Part shown: piece after piece, positions 8,639 to 19,800 of the stretch
How the letters are laid out: each line of letters opens with the position of its first letter
How positions within the stretch are numbered: the first letter of the stretch is position 1
Assembly (NCBI GenBank): GCA_009746045.1
Contig: RPFO01001362.1
Location: forward strand, 34,706-98,705
Reading direction: 5' to 3'
DNA length: 64,000 nt
From: Mesostigma viride
Taxonomy: Eukaryota; Streptophyta; Mesostigmatophyceae; Mesostigmatales; Mesostigmataceae
The notes under the pieces: model-generated
Told to the model about the DNA's origin: nothing
Database searches by the model: none
The model's input: only the letters and a program-made list of their open reading frames with translations
Made by a program: the position numbers and the translations under genes

Positions 8639-11395
8639 CTAGGGCTTTTCCTTCTTCACGCGCTTGGGAGCCCCCTGCACGGTCTCGTCATCGCCGGCGG
8701 TGGCGGCGGCACCGGTCACAGGACCAACAGCAAGCGCAGGGGTAGGCGCCGGGGTGTCAGGGTAGGTCCATGCTGGGCGCGGGCCGTAGCCACAGACGGG
8801 ACGAACTGGAAGGGACTCCGGCACCAACGGCGCGCGGATGTCACCGCCGACCGCCAGCCTGAGCTTGGCAGCCTCGAATGCCCTGTCGAGCATCCCCAGG
8901 TGCTGCTGGGTGAACATGTACCTCATGGGCTTGGAGTGGACGTTTATGGTCACAGGGTCCCCCCCCTCGGCCATGTCGATCCTGTTGACGTACCGATCCA
9001 TCACCCTGCCCTCCAGCAGATTGAACTCAAGGGTGGTCGGCTTGCGGCCGAGACGATCGTGAAGATACTCTTCGACCCCGAATGGGTAGTGGTAGTACTG
9101 CGGCACAACTCCCTCGACGATGCCGTCGCCGGCGGGCGGTGCGGTGTAGACCGCTGCAGCTGATTGGACAGCGGAGGCGATCATGGACCTCAGGGCGGTC
9201 GGCGCAGGGGCTGCAGCCGGCACAGTGTGAGCAGCGGCGGCGGCAGGGGCTGCTGGTGCTGGCCGGGCAGCGGCAGGGGCTCCAGCGGAGGCGGCAGGGG
9301 CTCCAGCGGCGTGTGGGGCTGCTGGTGCTGGCCGGGCAGCGGCAGGGGCTCCAGCGGCGGCACCAGGGGCTCCAGCGGCGTGTGGGGGTGCAGCGGCGTG
9401 TGGGGCTGCTGGTGCTGGCCGGGCAGCGGCAGGGGCTCCAGCGGCGGCACCAGGGGCTCCAGCGGCGTGTGGGGGTGCAGCGGCGTGTGGGGCTGCTGGT
9501 GCTGGCCGGGCAGCGGCAGGGGCTCCAGCGGCGGCACCAGGGGCTCCAGCGTCGTGTGGGGCTGCAGCGGCGTGTGGGGCTGCTGGTGCTGGCCGGGCAG
9601 CGGCAGGGGGTGCAGCGCCGGCGGCAGGGGCTGCAGGGGCAGGTGGGGCTGCGGGTGCGCCAATTCCAAGGGGGCGTGGCACCTCATGCCGCACCAGCAG
9701 CTGTCGCACCTGCTGCTGCTGCTGCCGCGCCACGTCCACCGCCTCCTGCCGCACCAGCAGATGATTTACAGCTTGCGACAACTCCAGTGCGCGCACAGAC
9801 AGCTCACGATACTGTTTATCCGCCCGCGCCTTCTCCAGCTCCGCCTGCGCCTTCTCCAGCTCCGCCTGCGTCTTCTGCAGCTCCAACAGCAACGCACTCC
9901 TAAGCACCACCCCCTCCGCCCTCACCGCACGCGAATGCGCCTCCTCCTCCGCCCGCTTGGCGGTCGCCACAGCCAGGTCCGACCCCATCTTCTCCAGCTC
10001 CGCCCGCGCCTTATCCAGCTCCGCCCGGGTCGCCCCCAGCCCCGCCTGCGCCCCTCGCGTGCGCCCCGCCTCCTCCGCCAGGTCCGCCTGCGCCTTCTGC
10101 AGCCCCGCCTGCGCCACAGCCAGGTCCGCCTGCACCACAGCCAGGTCCGCCCGCGACGCCTGCAAGCACGCCTCATCCTCCTCGTGCCAGGTGGTCGCCA
10201 CAGCCAGCTCCTCTTGCACATCCTCCAGCGCATCCCGTGCCTTCTCCAGCTCCGCCTCCAGCGCATCCCGTGCCTTCACCAGATCCGCCTCCACCGCCTG
10301 TGTGCGCACCCTCGCCGCCTCCTGCCCGGCGGTCTGCACATTCAGCTCCTCGCGCATCTTCTCCAACTCGAGCCGTGCCGCCTCCTCCTTGTCAGCAGCG
10401 ACAGAGGATGCCGCCTCCAAATTCACCTTGAGATCAGAAACCTGCTCCTGCGCCTCCTCCAGCTGCTGCTTGATAGCAACCATGCGCGCGCGGTTGGTGG
10501 CGACCTCCTGCTCCCGCCCCCACGCGACAGTGGCACTCACAGCCCCCTGTTCCGTGCGCAGGATATCTACAGCCCACTTGCCAACCATCAGCGGGTCTGC
10601 CAGCTTCATCTCAGCGGCGATGATGACTGCCATCGACGCGAGCTCGGGGTAAATGCAGGTGGCCATCAGAATAGCAGTCTCTGCCTGGTAATAAATCCCT
10701 GCTATTTCTGGCGCACCAGCCACCTCCCTCCCCTTTAGCTGACTGCCCAGGCACCTTGCAGCCTGCCTAAAAACACTGGACCTGAACACGGATCTGCAGG
10801 CAGCACTTGAAGTCTTGGGACACATTGCAGAAAACTGTAGATGTTTGTCTGCCTTGGCCAGTGCCACAGTCATGCCCAGCAGGTCGAAAAAGGTGTAATC
10901 CTCGTGAAAATTCTGGTACTTGCTCCCCAGCTGAGAGGGAGTAAGCACACCAAAATACATCTCAGGCAGTGCTGGGATGATACGAGATACGTTAACGGGC
11001 GCACGGCGCGCCTGGGAAGGTCCGGGCGCGCCCGAAAACACAGCCGAACCGGCAGAAGTCGACGTTTCAAATGAAAACGCTCCCGACTTGATCCCAGCCT
11101 CCAAAATGGCAAAGAACAGCTGGGGATTCTTGTAATGAATCCATTCCAGTCCCTCCAAAACGGGGACAAACTGGTGTTCTTCACAGCCACAATGGGCGTC
11201 AAAAACAGGCGGCAGCATGACCTTCTCGCCCGTTTTCTTGCGAATGTTGTAATCACTCTTCAATCCCATCTGATGGAAGGCGCCTGTGATATCCAATTTC
11301 GGGGAATTGGTGCCATTTCCCACGACATGATGCACAAAATTCGCAACTGGAGTGTTAAAACACGTGACTGGAAAAGCAACCCGTCCGGAATCCAT
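8639..11395 (-). CDS. Long coiled-coil protein with Ala/Pro tandem-repeat region
   Basis: 918 residues from the ATG at 11395; the frame is open further upstream, but that part crosses a 52-bp tandem repeat and is probably not translated. The N-terminal 270 residues form a compact-looking domain of unknown type (Cys/His motif HCGCEEH). Residues about 300-590 form a long charged coiled coil with heptad-like ELEKA repeats. A low-complexity Ala/Pro region (about 595-755) is encoded by tandem DNA repeats. The C-terminal about 150 residues are again non-repetitive and end in KRVKKEKP, possibly a nuclear localisation signal. Convergent with the 6.2-8.6 kb repeat block. Function unknown; a structural or scaffold role is a guess. 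Confidence 0.75.
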   Translation of the reverse strand: MDSGRVAFPVTCFNTPVANFVHHVVGNGTNSPKLDITGAFHQMGLKSDYNIRKKTGEKVMLPPVFDAHCGCEEHQFVPVLEGLEWIHYKNPQLFFAILEAGIKSGAFSFETSTSAGSAVFSGAPGPSQARRAPVNVSRIIPALPEMYFGVLTPSQLGSKYQNFHEDYTFFDLLGMTVALAKADKHLQFSAMCPKTSSAACRSVFRSSVFRQAARCLGSQLKGREVAGAPEIAGIYYQAETAILMATCIYPELASMAVIIAAEMKLADPLMVGKWAVDILRTEQGAVSATVAWGREQEVATNRARMVAIKQQLEEAQEQVSDLKVNLEAASSVAADKEEAARLELEKMREELNVQTAGQEAARVRTQAVEADLVKARDALEAELEKARDALEDVQEELAVATTWHEEDEACLQASRADLAVVQADLAVAQAGLQKAQADLAEEAGRTRGAQAGLGATRAELDKARAELEKMGSDLAVATAKRAEEEAHSRAVRAEGVVLRSALLLELQKTQAELEKAQAELEKARADKQYRELSVRALELSQAVNHLLVRQEAVDVARQQQQQVRQLLVRHEVPRPLGIGAPAAPPAPAAPAAGAAPPAAARPAPAAPHAAAAPHDAGAPGAAAGAPAAARPAPAAPHAAAPPHAAGAPGAAAGAPAAARPAPAAPHAAAPPHAAGAPGAAAGAPAAARPAPAAPHAAGAPAASAGAPAAARPAPAAPAAAAAHTVPAAAPAPTALRSMIASAVQSAAAVYTAPPAGDGIVEGVVPQYYHYPFGVEEYLHDRLGRKPTTLEFNLLEGRVMDRYVNRIDMAEGGDPVTINVHSKPMRYMFTQQHLGMLDRAFEAAKLRLAVGGDIRAPLVPESLPVRPVCGYGPRPAWTYPDTPAPTPALAVGPVTGAAATAGDDETVQGAPKRVKKEKP
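9235..9670. repeat. Tandem repeat encoding the Ala/Pro stretch
   Basis: Units such as ggctgctggtgctggccggg followed by cagcggcaggggctcc recur at least five times with small length variants of roughly 70-110 bp, all in one reading frame of the minus-strand gene. This explains the long antisense open frames here. The copy number is likely to vary between isolates. Confidence 0.85.
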
Positions 11396-12398
11396 TATCA
11401 GGCGTCGCCCTCCAGGCAAATGGCGATGTGACAGGAAGGGTGGGAAAATTGTGTTACAGGCGACTGGGGCAGGCTGGTGTGCACTTGTGTGCAGTGTGCC
11501 GCCTGTTACAGGGGACTGGGCAGGCTGGTGTGCACTTGTGTGCAGTGTGCCGCCTGTTAATACAATTCGGGCGCGGAGGGGCTCCAGTTCTCTGCCTGCC
11601 CAGCGCGACCAACCTCTGGAAAACTTGGGAGACAAGGCGCCCTCTGAACAAGATCCAAGGGTAAAAAAGATCCCAACTTACGTCAGAAAGGGCGTAAACG
11701 GAGGGTTCAGCGAGATCCCTCCGATAACTTGTGGTATTCGTGACAATTCGTCAGCCTTATGTGACCTGGCAATCACACGTGATCTGATGGATCACAGATT
11801 TTGTAATGCTAAACACCACTTTTGGAATGGAATACCGGATTCTGTAATGCTGAACAGCACGTTTTGTCTGCCCACCCGGCAGATAATTAGGCTTATAGGT
11901 TTCAATCCACCAGGAGCATCTGAACAGGGAGCCACGTATTTCGGGCGACTGGCGCGTTTTCCCACGTGCGTCAGGTTACAAGTCCCCAGTCGCCAGGCGT
12001 CTGACAGTGCGAATCTTACAACATCTTTCTCGCGACTGACGCGTTTTCCCACGTGCGTTTCAGCCCCTGTCCTGCCACATTCCACTACAGCAATTTCGGG
12101 AGATTCGACTCGCTGGTACTACACTCAACCGTACGAATCGAATATTCACTAGAGTCGGTCAACTGTACCGGACGGCGCGACGCTCCGTTAACTTATAGGA
12201 GCGCCTGATATTATTTAATTATACAGTGACCCCTAAATGTAGGCCAAAGCGTGGGTTAAATTGAGGATGCATTGTGGCGAAACGCCTGTCATGCGCCCAC
12301 GCCTCCCAAAAACGTTGGAGTTGGGTAGAAAGCCGCAAGGAGGAAGCAATCCCTTGCACCCGACCGTGGGAAGTCGCCTGTATTATTGCCAGCCAGCC
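11396..12398. other. 1-kb intergenic region with short tandem and dispersed repeats
   Basis: It contains a 52-bp unit repeated twice (11452-11503 and 11504-11554). It also has two copies of gcgcgttttcccacgtgcg or close variants near 11950 and 12040, and an AT-rich stretch near 12210. It separates the divergent start sites of the 11395 (minus) and 12399 (plus) genes, so both promoters must lie here. No credible ORF. Confidence 0.6.
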
Positions 12399-13190
12399 AT
12401 GGCTTATGTTGAGAGACCAGCCACCCTTCAGGTCCTTTCCGACGATGGGGTGCTTTTATTAGAAATCACCATTCCGCCTGGAATGCGCGAATCGGACGTG
12501 TTAGCTGATGAAAGGATGATGATGGTGTTCAAACTTCAGGCGCTTGAAGACATTGTCACCCCAGATCACATCTCTGTTTTACTGCCAATCATCAGAATGG
12601 ACAGAGCACAGACATTCGCCGGATTCGGGGTCGAGCCCCCCGTTATCAACGAGGCAGATGAATATGCCACCACCCTGCTCTTTCCTCTGATTGATGAGCC
12701 CTCCAGTGTGGTGAGGCAGTGGCTCCTGGGTATGGTGTGCAATTTTGTACCACCCAGCCAGTTTGTTTCTTCCTTCTCCGCTTTTCTAGAGGAAGAGTTT
12801 GTAACCCACGCTTCGGAGGAGATGACGGAGGCAAGATGCCCTTTCTTCATTTCCAACGGGTCGCTCATTCTGAGCCCCGCGTGCCGTCAGAAGTCGGACG
12901 AGCTCTGGGGGGAGTTTTATGGCCCCCCAGGCTATTCGTGGGATATTGCCAACAGGGCGTGCTCTTGGTGTAGGCAGGTGGAGCCTGGAGTCAGGCTCAC
13001 CAAGTGTGCAGGGTGCCTGTCTGTCAGGTACTGCAGCAAGGATTGCCAGTCACAGGATTGGCACTTGCACCGCACCATCTGCCAGATGGTGGCTGGGTAT
13101 AGGGGGCCCACGAGGGAGCAGTGGGTTGACCTGGTGAGGACCAACCTCAACGCCTATTTCCTGATGCGAGACTACATGAGGGTCCAGTAA
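12399..13190 (+). CDS. MYND-type zinc-finger protein
   Basis: 263 residues from the ATG at 12399 (the longer frame begins at a non-ATG codon). The C-terminal part carries the MYND pattern: CSWC, then KCAGC, then RYCSKDCQ, W, H and a final TIC, all zinc ligands present. MYND fingers mediate protein-protein contacts, often in chromatin regulators. The N-terminal 180 residues have no motif I recognise. Divergent from the coiled-coil gene and convergent with the MCP cluster. Viral proteins with a C-terminal MYND occur in several giant viruses; the partner is unknown. Confidence 0.88.
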   Translation: MAYVERPATLQVLSDDGVLLLEITIPPGMRESDVLADERMMMVFKLQALEDIVTPDHISVLLPIIRMDRAQTFAGFGVEPPVINEADEYATTLLFPLIDEPSSVVRQWLLGMVCNFVPPSQFVSSFSAFLEEEFVTHASEEMTEARCPFFISNGSLILSPACRQKSDELWGEFYGPPGYSWDIANRACSWCRQVEPGVRLTKCAGCLSVRYCSKDCQSQDWHLHRTICQMVAGYRGPTREQWVDLVRTNLNAYFLMRDYMRVQ

Positions 13191-13613
13191 GGTTGGTAAT
13201 CTGTCAACTTTCTAATGCATTCCTGCTTACTGCGACCTTGTAGCGTGTCCATTGGAATGCTAGTCACTCACGCATCTATGGTCTATCGCGCCTGTTCCTG
13301 TTTTGCTGCGGTTGCAGACCACGCGACCCCACCCGCACCGTGCCGACATTGCACGCTGGATGCGGAAGGTTCGCGCTTGGGTGAAGGTGTGTTAGCACGC
13401 GTGCAGTACACTGCTACTCCCGTGCCACACTTGTTGTTGATGATACAGTATTGCTTTTCACGAATGAACTCGAGTATGAAAACCTGTTTTATTAGTAATT
13501 TAATTAATGAATAAAACTCCACTCCAGCGGTGTTGATCATGAATGCAGCCCATTCACGTGCTCAAGCGCGCTTGTCCACGTGAGCGATTTCCTTGTGACT
13601 CGGTTTTTATTGT
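13191..13613. other. 423-bp convergent intergenic region
   Basis: It lies between the stop of the MYND gene and the stop of MCP-1. At 13486-13517 gttttatt and aataaaac form a palindromic pair presenting AATAAA on both strands, consistent with polyadenylation signals for the two convergent genes. A short plus frame (13215-13514) has poor composition and is not annotated. Confidence 0.6.
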
Positions 13614-14987
13614 TTAAGATGCGAACCGCAGCCCGCCCATGCCATTAGTGATCTTGAGAACATTGAAGGACCGCGCGTAGATGGTGATGACACCCTTGGG
13701 CAGGGGTTTGGTGGGGTCGGAGCTCATCCCCTTGAGCACAAGCTTGACGGTGTCCAGGCGCGAAAAGTTGATGGTGCCGTTCGGCTTCCAGTCCTCTGGC
13801 TTCAGGCCAAAGGGCATGACGTACACGTGCTTGTCCCTGGGGATGCAGGTGTGTGTCTGCAGGGGCAGGAGGTAGGAAAAGTATACAGGGTCGCGCCCCT
13901 CCCCGAACACTTGTTGCGAGTTCAGGGTCAGGTTGGCGGTGGTGAACAGGTGTCCGTCGGGGTTGCTCTTGTTGGTAAAGTTCCATATAGCCTGGGTGGG
14001 GTCAGTGGAAATGGTGGGGTCGGTCAGGCGCGCCTCTGCCTTGTAGAAGAAAATCAGCTCCTTGATGGGGTGGGAGAAGGGGAGGGTGATCGTGTCCAGA
14101 TCGGCGCCTTCCACGAAGTGGTCGTACTGTTGCGTGACCGTGATGAGGTACTCGTGCGCGCTTGTGGCGAACTGCCGGCGCTCGAAGTCGTCCAGGTACA
14201 CGTAGCGCAGGACCAGGCGCATCTTGGTGATGTCGTTGGCATGCCGCTCTTGACCATGTTGGTTCGGTATGTGGTGTCACTGCTGGTGATCTGGTCCCAC
14301 AGCTTGGGTTCCTTGCAGAGGGAGGTGGCGGGGTACTTAGTCCCGCCCGCCATGTGGGTAAAGATCTCGTCCTTGGTAGCCAGCTGGATGCGGATGCGCG
14401 CGTCGTGGTACTGCAGGGCGATGATGGGCAGCGCCATGCCCTCCTCCTGGCAAAAGGAGAACTGCAGGGGGACGTAGATGTGGCTGGGCACGCTGCCGGT
14501 CTGGCCGCCGCCGTACTTCTCACCACGCCGCCGTGCTTGGTAGGCACGTTCTCCACGTGGCTGGTGCTAGGATCGCGCGACAGCTGGTCCCACACGTGCA
14601 AGAACTCGCCGGTCATCTCCTCGATCGTGTAGCCGCCGATGCGGAATTCCACCTTCTTGATGAGCACGCGCGCCAGATCGTCGTACAGCGGGTCAAAAAT
14701 CTGCCACCACGCCTGCCCCAGGGCAGGAGGGTAGTCTTCCACTCTGCCATCGCCGGCAGTTCGATGTACACGTGCGCCTTCGTGATCAAATCGCCGCTCT
14801 TGGGCAGCTGGAACTCGACCATGCGGCCGAACCCCGGAATGCCACTAGAAGGCACGACCTCGGTGTCGGCATACGCAAAGTTAGTGTGCCTAGGGTACAT
14901 GCTCTTAAAAAAGGTCACCTCGGGGGACACACTTAGCATGGCGTCCTGAGGGCCCTTTGCGCGAAGGGACAGAACCGCGTGCGACAT
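13614..14987 (-). CDS. MCP: Major capsid protein paralog 1 (three frame breaks)
   Basis: Starts at ATG 14987. Conserved double-jelly-roll MCP blocks appear in order across four frames: EVTFFK.MYPRHTNFA near the start, IGGYTIEEMTGEFLHV, LPIIALQYHD, YVYLDDFERRQFA, GEGRDPVYFSYLLP, and the final NGMGGLRFAS. Breaks lie near 14740, 14521 and 14239; each is repaired by one base in a short run. Length would be about 457 residues, typical of the family. MCP trimers form the icosahedral shell. Either this is a decaying paralog or the consensus is wrong at three places; the strong conservation of every block and the similar breaks elsewhere favour the second. A TATA-like promoter lies upstream. Confidence 0.85.
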
Positions 14988-14992
14988 TCTGG

Positions 14993-15013
14993 TGATATAT
15001 ACAGCACTCTAGA
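14993..15013 (-). promoter_or_regulatory. TATA-like promoter of MCP-1
   Basis: On the minus strand TCTAGAGTGCTGTATATATC lies about 5-25 bp before the ATG. MCP-2 has TCTAG...CTCTATATATAC in nearly the same place, so a shared late-promoter element is likely. Confidence 0.5.
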
Positions 15014-15027
15014 TTATTTTTGCGCCC

Positions 15028-16815
15028 TTAAGAAGCGAACCGCTTGCCGCCCATGCCTTGTGCGATCTTCAGCACATTGAACGACGTTACGTAGACATCG
15101 ATCGTCCCTGATGGAATGCCTCCTGTATTGCCCAACCCCTTCAGGTGCAACTTCACGCTGTCCAGCCGGGACATGTTGACAGATCCGGTCGGCTTCCACG
15201 ATTCGGGCTCCAGCGCAAACGGGATGCTGTAGACGCGGCTGTCCTTCACGATGCGGGTATGGAACGCGCTGGGCAGCGTGTAGGAGAAGTAGATAGGGTC
15301 GCGCCCCTCTCCGAACATGTTTTGCGAGTTCATCGACAGGTTCGCGCTGGTGAAGAGGTGGCCATCTCCGAACGCGCTGTTGTCGTTCCAGAATTTCCAG
15401 TAGCCGTTGTAGGAGAACTCGGCGTCGTTGCGGTACTTTGTGTCGATGAAGGAAAGGCTGGCAGGCTTGTACCAGAACAGGAGCTCCTTGACCGGGTGGT
15501 TGAACTTGAGGTCCATGACCACCTCGTTCTCCCCCCCCACGTGCTGCTGGTACCGCTGGACCTCGGTGATGAGGTACTCGTGCGAGTTGAGAGCGAACTG
15601 CCGGCGCTCGAAGTCGTCCAGGTAGATGTAGCGCACCAGCAGCTTGCACCCAAAACTTGGGGGGGTGGCGATCCACCGGGGGCGAGGGTTGGCCGCGTCC
15701 AGGTCGGCCTGTGCGGGGGCGCTGTATGTAGTTGCGGCTATCGTAGCCGCCGCGTTCACATAGGGAGGTATCGCATTTACTGTAGCGCCTAAGTTTAGTG
15801 CCATCTCGTACGTGTTAGTGTCGCCTTTCCACCGTATCGTGAAAGCGGTAAGCAGCTGGTTCGTATTAGCAACGCTCCCTGCGGGGGCTTCGGTGACCCA
15901 GCGAGTAACGAAGGCGGTATTGTCGGGGTACAACGGGCCGGTCGGTGCTACCGTAGGTCGGGTAGTGCACGCTTCAAGCCATCGTTTGATAGTACCATCG
16001 CTCTTGGTAAGGGACCCCCCGTCGTTCACTCTCGTTAATGTGTACTCGCGACCAGACACGCCGTCACCATCAGTCAACATGTTTATTATAGCCTGAACCC
16101 GCTCTGGGCTAGTATCATAAGAATCGCTAGCATAGTTGATTTTTGGTGTCGGGGCCGGTGTCAAGGTGGTGTTCGTTACGGGGGTGAACGCAGGCCAGTA
16201 CCGGGTGAAGATGTCCGCGGCCGTGTTGAACTGGATCTTCACGATCACGTCGTGGTACTGCAGGGCGATGATGGGGAGGGCCAGGCCGTGGTCGCAGCAG
16301 AACGTGAACTCCAGCGGGATGTAGATGTGCTGCGCCTTCTCGGCGCGGGAGAATTCGACCACCCGCCCGAGCTCGTTTATCCTAACGCTGCCCCCGTGTC
16401 CCACGGGCATGTTGTCGACGCTGCTCTCGTGCCCCTTCCTGCTCATGATGTCCTTCACGTGCAGGAAGTCGCCCGTGATCTTCTCGATGGAGTACCCGCC
16501 GACCACGAGCTCGACGTGGTCGATCAGGATCCTGGCAAAGTCCTTGGCGAAAGGTGCGTAGGCCGCCACCGCGAACGGCGACATCTCGATGTAAGCGATG
16601 ACCTTGGTGATCAGGTCTCCGGACCTCGGCAGCTTGAACTCGACGCACTGGCCGTAGTCCACGATGCCGGCCGATTGCGTGACCTCGGAGTCCTCCATCG
16701 CAAAGTTGGTGTGGCGCGGATAGACCGTCTTGAAGAATGTCACCTCGGGGTCGACGATGAGAGAGACGTCCTGAGTCCCCTTCGCGCGGAGGGCCATGAT
16801 TGCGTGACTACCCAT
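15028..16815 (-). CDS. MCP: Major capsid protein paralog 2
   Basis: 595 residues, intact. N-terminal MCP blocks: VDPEVTFFKTVYPRHTNFA, LPRSGDLITK, VGGYSIEKITGDFLHV, and LALPIIALQYHD. The second jelly roll has YIYLDDFERRQFA, KELLFWYKP and FGEGRDPIYFSY. It ends NVLKIAQGMGGKRFAS, the C-terminal signature shared with the other paralogs. A loop of about 150 residues (roughly 225-375, rich in Thr, Ala and Pro) is inserted relative to MCP-1 and probably forms a surface tower. It follows the large beta-rich protein gene by 50 bp in the same direction. Confidence 0.96.
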   Translation of the reverse strand: MGSHAIMALRAKGTQDVSLIVDPEVTFFKTVYPRHTNFAMEDSEVTQSAGIVDYGQCVEFKLPRSGDLITKVIAYIEMSPFAVAAYAPFAKDFARILIDHVELVVGGYSIEKITGDFLHVKDIMSRKGHESSVDNMPVGHGGSVRINELGRVVEFSRAEKAQHIYIPLEFTFCCDHGLALPIIALQYHDVIVKIQFNTAADIFTRYWPAFTPVTNTTLTPAPTPKINYASDSYDTSPERVQAIINMLTDGDGVSGREYTLTRVNDGGSLTKSDGTIKRWLEACTTRPTVAPTGPLYPDNTAFVTRWVTEAPAGSVANTNQLLTAFTIRWKGDTNTYEMALNLGATVNAIPPYVNAAATIAATTYSAPAQADLDAANPRPRWIATPPSFGCKLLVRYIYLDDFERRQFALNSHEYLITEVQRYQQHVGGENEVVMDLKFNHPVKELLFWYKPASLSFIDTKYRNDAEFSYNGYWKFWNDNSAFGDGHLFTSANLSMNSQNMFGEGRDPIYFSYTLPSAFHTRIVKDSRVYSIPFALEPESWKPTGSVNMSRLDSVKLHLKGLGNTGGIPSGTIDVYVTSFNVLKIAQGMGGKRFAS

Positions 16816-16828
16816 GTTCGTTCGGGGT

Positions 16829-16847
16829 GTATATATAGAGTCCTAGA
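16829..16847 (-). promoter_or_regulatory. TATA-like promoter of MCP-2
   Basis: Minus strand TCTAGGACTCTATATATAC, 14-32 bp before the ATG, matching the element at MCP-1 in sequence and spacing. Confidence 0.5.
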
Positions 16848-16864
16848 CATTTTTTTTTGCGAGG

Positions 16865-19800
16865 CTAAAAGGGCAATCTGCCGACGTAGTGAGTGGCCAG
16901 CACCTGGTCGTTGCCACTGGTCTCGGTAGCCGAGTACTGGAACTTGTTGGAGTCTATCTCCAGTACGAGCAGACCAGGTCCTGTCGAGGCCCACGTGCGG
17001 TTGTATAGTAAACCCCGTGCTCCCCACCGCTTCCACCTGTCCCTGCGCAGGGACAGCCGTCACCTTCCCCGTCTTGAAGTTGTAATGCCGCAACTGCACG
17101 TCGCTCGCGTCGAAACCGGATACGGTGGGGACGGACATTGTGAACTTCACGGCGAACGTCTGCGGTACGTACGTGCCCAGCCTGCCCCCTTCCGAGTTCG
17201 TGAAATCGATGTCCGATAAGAAAGGTGTAGGAGCTGGGATGACGATGACGTGCGTGTTAATAGGATAGGTGGTGTTCGTTACACTGATGTCGGTGAAAGG
17301 CCTGTCGTTGCTAGTCGCGGGGCCAAGCGTGATTGTTCGGCTACCGGAAGCTGGCGTAAAGTTCGTGTAATTTAGCGTGTGCGTCTTCTGGTTGGTCGAC
17401 GATTGGAAATTCACGTAGGTCACTGCAATACGCGAATTCCCTTCCATCACCGTTAACGAAATCTTTTCAGGGGTGATTGTCACCGCCTTGGACGTAAACA
17501 GCCTGATAGAGAAATTAGGGCTAGAACCGAGTGATGACGGCGTTGGTCCCACCAACCAGTCGTCCGCTGTTTTGAACGTGTACAAGTACGAAAAAACGTT
17601 AGGGTCGTTGACCACTGGTGTCGAAGTTGAGGTGCTTGTACTCGGGGGGTTGAACAATATACCGGTACACAAACGATTCGTGATGACGGACGATCCCACC
17701 TGTATCACGCCTGCTGGGATGTATAGTTTGATGGTACCACTTGCGGAAGAGAGGTCCACGTTTTTGCCGAAGACATTGGAGTACAAAACACCCATGGAGA
17801 TGCGCAACGTTCTTGACGATTCAAGGTATGTCATCACGGCATCTGGCATTAGAAGGTCGTTAACTGTACAGGCAATGGGCACGTTCCCCGCCCATTTTTT
17901 TACGATGGTAAGGGATTTGAATGTGACGTCCACGACAGCGTTCAGATTTTTAAGGGAGTTGTCAAAAGTGTACGGATACGTTCCAGTTAACCACGTATTG
18001 GCGGGCACGTCGATGGTGGTGCCGGCAGATGCGGGGTCTGTCTGATAGAACTTCCATTGGATCGTATTGACGCTGTCTGCGCTAAAATTCTGGGTCTGTG
18101 GCGCGGCGGGCGCAGTCGTTGCGACCAGTTTCAGGTTCCACGTGAACTCCAAAGGCTTTTGGATCACGCTGAACAACGAGGTCGGCAATGACACCTTGAT
18201 AGTGTTGGTAGCACTCGCAGCAGCTGCGGCCAGTTGAGTTTTGAGGTCCCCCAATGGGAAGGTGGCCGTCGTGACCCCGGTATCGGCATCCCAACTGAAG
18301 TCACCGATCGTCGGACTTGTTGAGGTCGAGCTGTTCAGTGTGTAAGTGAACGAAGTAGGCGCCCCCTTCGTGATTCTTGGCACAAAACCAGTGAGTGTTG
18401 GGGTTGAGGTAGGCAGCGATATGAATCGCATCCTGAGAGAGACGATGCGTCCTGTGGTGCTAAAGGGCACGTCCCATTGCCCTATGTCCTGCACTTGCCA
18501 CTCCGAGTTGAACGCGGCCGCGCTCTTTACCACCGGTTCTGTCCCCGAACCGGTGTAGACGAAATCGACACTGTACAGCGAGGAGAGATCGCCCAGACCC
18601 CCGGGCGGCGACGGTGGCGTCGACGTACTACCTGTCCCTGCCAAAAACCTCCAGGTCCCAACTGCGAAAGTCGACCAAGGCCGGGGGTCTGGTGCAGAGG
18701 TGGTGCCCACGATCACCTTCCCATACGGTATGTATATGCGCACGTTCGTATCGTTGGCGACCATGTCGATATTTGAGACCTGAGCTGAAACCATAGACCA
18801 CATAGTCTGAAGGTCAATTACCAGCTTGGGGGTGAGGCCACTTACAATTAAGACATCGCGGGAAGGAACGGAATATTGTGTCTCTGTTTGACCCTCCGTC
18901 AACATAAACACGCTAAACTTTATAGGCTCGGTTACGGCACTATTGAGCGAGACAGGGCTCCCGCCAAACGAGAACTCGAGCTTAATTGGATTGCCAGCAC
19001 GCAGTCCAGAGTATATGGCAGAACCCGTTGTGATGGGAGAGAGATGTGACTCTGGCATCTGAAACACATTGTTTAATTTTACAATCGCGTTGACCAGGGT
19101 ACCTTCGAAATTCCATTCAACGGCACTTAAACTTGGTCCGAGCTGTAGCAGGTCGCCAATATCCCGTCCAATGCTCCATTCTTCTTTAAAATTTGGCAAC
19201 CAAGTTGTATCAACTTTCACTGTCATGGCCGGAAACTCCACGACCAGTAAGTTTGTCGCGGTTGAAGTGCGCAGATCTGTGTTGGCTTTTTGCGTTGATA
19301 GCGCGTTTGCCCAAATGTTTGGCTCGTTCGCGCCCTGGGTGGCCAGTAACAGGCGATTGCCAGAGACAGTGATGTCACCCTCGCCCAGAAGAGTCAGCGC
19401 ACTGTCCTTTTTCAGCGATATCCGCGCCTTTGCCGAAACGGCCAATAGCGTTGTTCCGGACGGGAAAACGAACTCCAAAGTCGCCGTCTTGTCCCAATAC
19501 TTGTGCACCGGTGAGATCGACAGCTTAGTCCACGATGATGACGAGGATAGCAGAATGGCGGCCTCTTTTGGTGCGGTGTCAAATAGCCAGTTAACGGCGG
19601 TGAACTTATTTGTTGGTACATAGGTGGTGTACATGGATTGCAGGTCGGCGACGTCGGCCCTAAAGACCCACCTTGCTTGAAAACTGGCATTAGTGCTGTT
19701 ATCTAAAAACGTAAGGCAGTTTTGCGGGACCGTAACTGTGATCGTCGTGTCCCTTGTTCTCATGTCCAGATTCCTGTCTTTTACGATTGAGAACAATGGG

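Noticed and set aside
9164..10738. Long plus-strand ORF over the Ala/Pro repeat
   Set aside because: It is the antisense of a GC-rich repeat; composition is Gly/Trp/Cys or Leu/Arg low complexity and the minus-strand coiled-coil gene explains the region.
13614..14987. MCP-1 as a true pseudogene
   Set aside because: All conserved blocks remain, and each of three breaks needs only one base; similar breaks hit genes that must be functional. Kept as CDS, with the alternative stated.
16740..17012. C-terminal 90 residues of the uninterrupted 1,552-aa frame
   Set aside because: They overlap the MCP-2 start and promoter; a one-base change at 17013-17016 gives a better C terminus that stops at 16865.
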